A DNA stretch of 6,841 nucleotides. It comes from Tannerella sp. (GTDB lineage: Bacteria > Bacteroidota > Bacteroidia > Bacteroidales > Tannerellaceae). The position numbers and the translations under genes are program-made. How positions within the stretch are numbered: the first letter of the stretch is position 1; the number at the start of each line of letters is the position of its first letter. This document shows positions 6,613 through 6,841 of this stretch, one piece after another. The notes below the pieces were generated by a model. The model was not told the DNA's origin, searched no databases, and saw nothing but the letters and a program-made list of their open reading frames with translations. The stretch spans positions 1 to 6,841 of the forward strand of contig JAISYY010000022.1 in NCBI GenBank assembly GCA_031269635.1, written 5' to 3'.

Positions 6613-6841
6613 TTACATGAATTTCTCCCGTTTTTGCAAATTCAGGAGGCCGGTCATTAGCCAGACGAGGCTGCCTGCCAGGAGGAAGATGCGGCTTTTC
6701 AGGATGGTGTTTTGCCATATCATGGGGTGGATGTCGCGGGGGATGGTGAAGGGATTCAGGAATACGTTCCAGAAGGAATTGGCGATCGTGTTGACGGCGT
6801 TCATGAAAATGAAGAATACCAGGCCGAGGATGATCATGATT
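6613..6841 (-). CDS. Membrane protein, C-terminal part; possibly an ABC-2 type permease (5' end outside the window)
   Basis: At least 75 codons are visible, and the frame stays open to the right edge: an Ile codon precedes the first visible Met (6835-6837), so that Met may be internal. There are two hydrophobic segments, at visible residues about 1-20 (MIILGLVFFIFMNAVNTIA) and 50-67 (IFLLAGSLVWLMTGLLNL), joined by a loop with FLNPFTIPRDIHP. The chain ends in the basic tail QKREKFM. The order NPF, then LKSRIFLLAGSLVWLMTG and a short basic end resembles the last two helices of ABC-2 type permeases (including the permease/M1-peptidase type), where a DPF-like motif and an NR-x-LW-like helix close the protein. 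This is resemblance by eye and not a firm family call. The stop is 14 bases before the sulfatase start on the same strand, so the two are probably co-transcribed. If a permease, it would sit in the inner membrane with an ATPase partner further right. Confidence 0.6.
   Translation of the reverse strand, partial: IMIILGLVFFIFMNAVNTIANSFWNVFLNPFTIPRDIHPMIWQNTILKSRIFLLAGSLVWLMTGLLNLQKREKFM

Overview
The window looks like a piece of a Bacteroidales chromosome (a Bacteroides, Parabacteroides or Tannerella type of organism). This rests on gene content: a long YfhO-type membrane protein, a DUF4954 family protein (a family I know mainly from Bacteroidetes), and a secreted S-type sulfatase with a lipoprotein-like signal. 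The genes also have A-rich leaders with only weak Shine-Dalgarno sequences. I cannot name the genus or species from the sequence.

Layout: three genes run on the plus strand and two on the minus strand, converging at about 5.1 kb. The plus-strand group is the 3' end of a family 2 glycosyltransferase (1-546, cut by the left edge), a YfhO family multi-pass membrane protein (590-3073) and a DUF4954 protein predicted to contain a left-handed beta-helix (3087-5096). The gaps of 43 and 13 bases suggest one transcription unit that begins left of the window. The minus-strand group, read from the right edge inward, is the 3' end of a small or truncated membrane protein resembling the C-terminus of an ABC-2 type permease (6613-6841) and a lipoprotein-type sulfatase (5165-6598), with 14 bases between them. 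The two groups are separated by 68 bases in which I see no convincing terminator.

How they may work together: a cytoplasmic GT2 enzyme next to a GT-C-like YfhO protein suggests assembly or decoration of a cell-surface glycan or glycolipid. The tightly coupled DUF4954 protein has no known function, but its hexapeptide-like repeats fit a soluble enzyme of the acyltransferase or nucleotide-sugar type, or a scaffold. The sulfatase probably acts in the periplasm or at the outer membrane on a sulfated glycan, and needs an anaerobic sulfatase-maturating enzyme encoded elsewhere. These are family-level inferences. I found no RNA gene, CRISPR array, insertion sequence, attachment site or phage feature, and no clear sign of a wholly new system. 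The least explained part is the DUF4954 gene and its coupling to YfhO.
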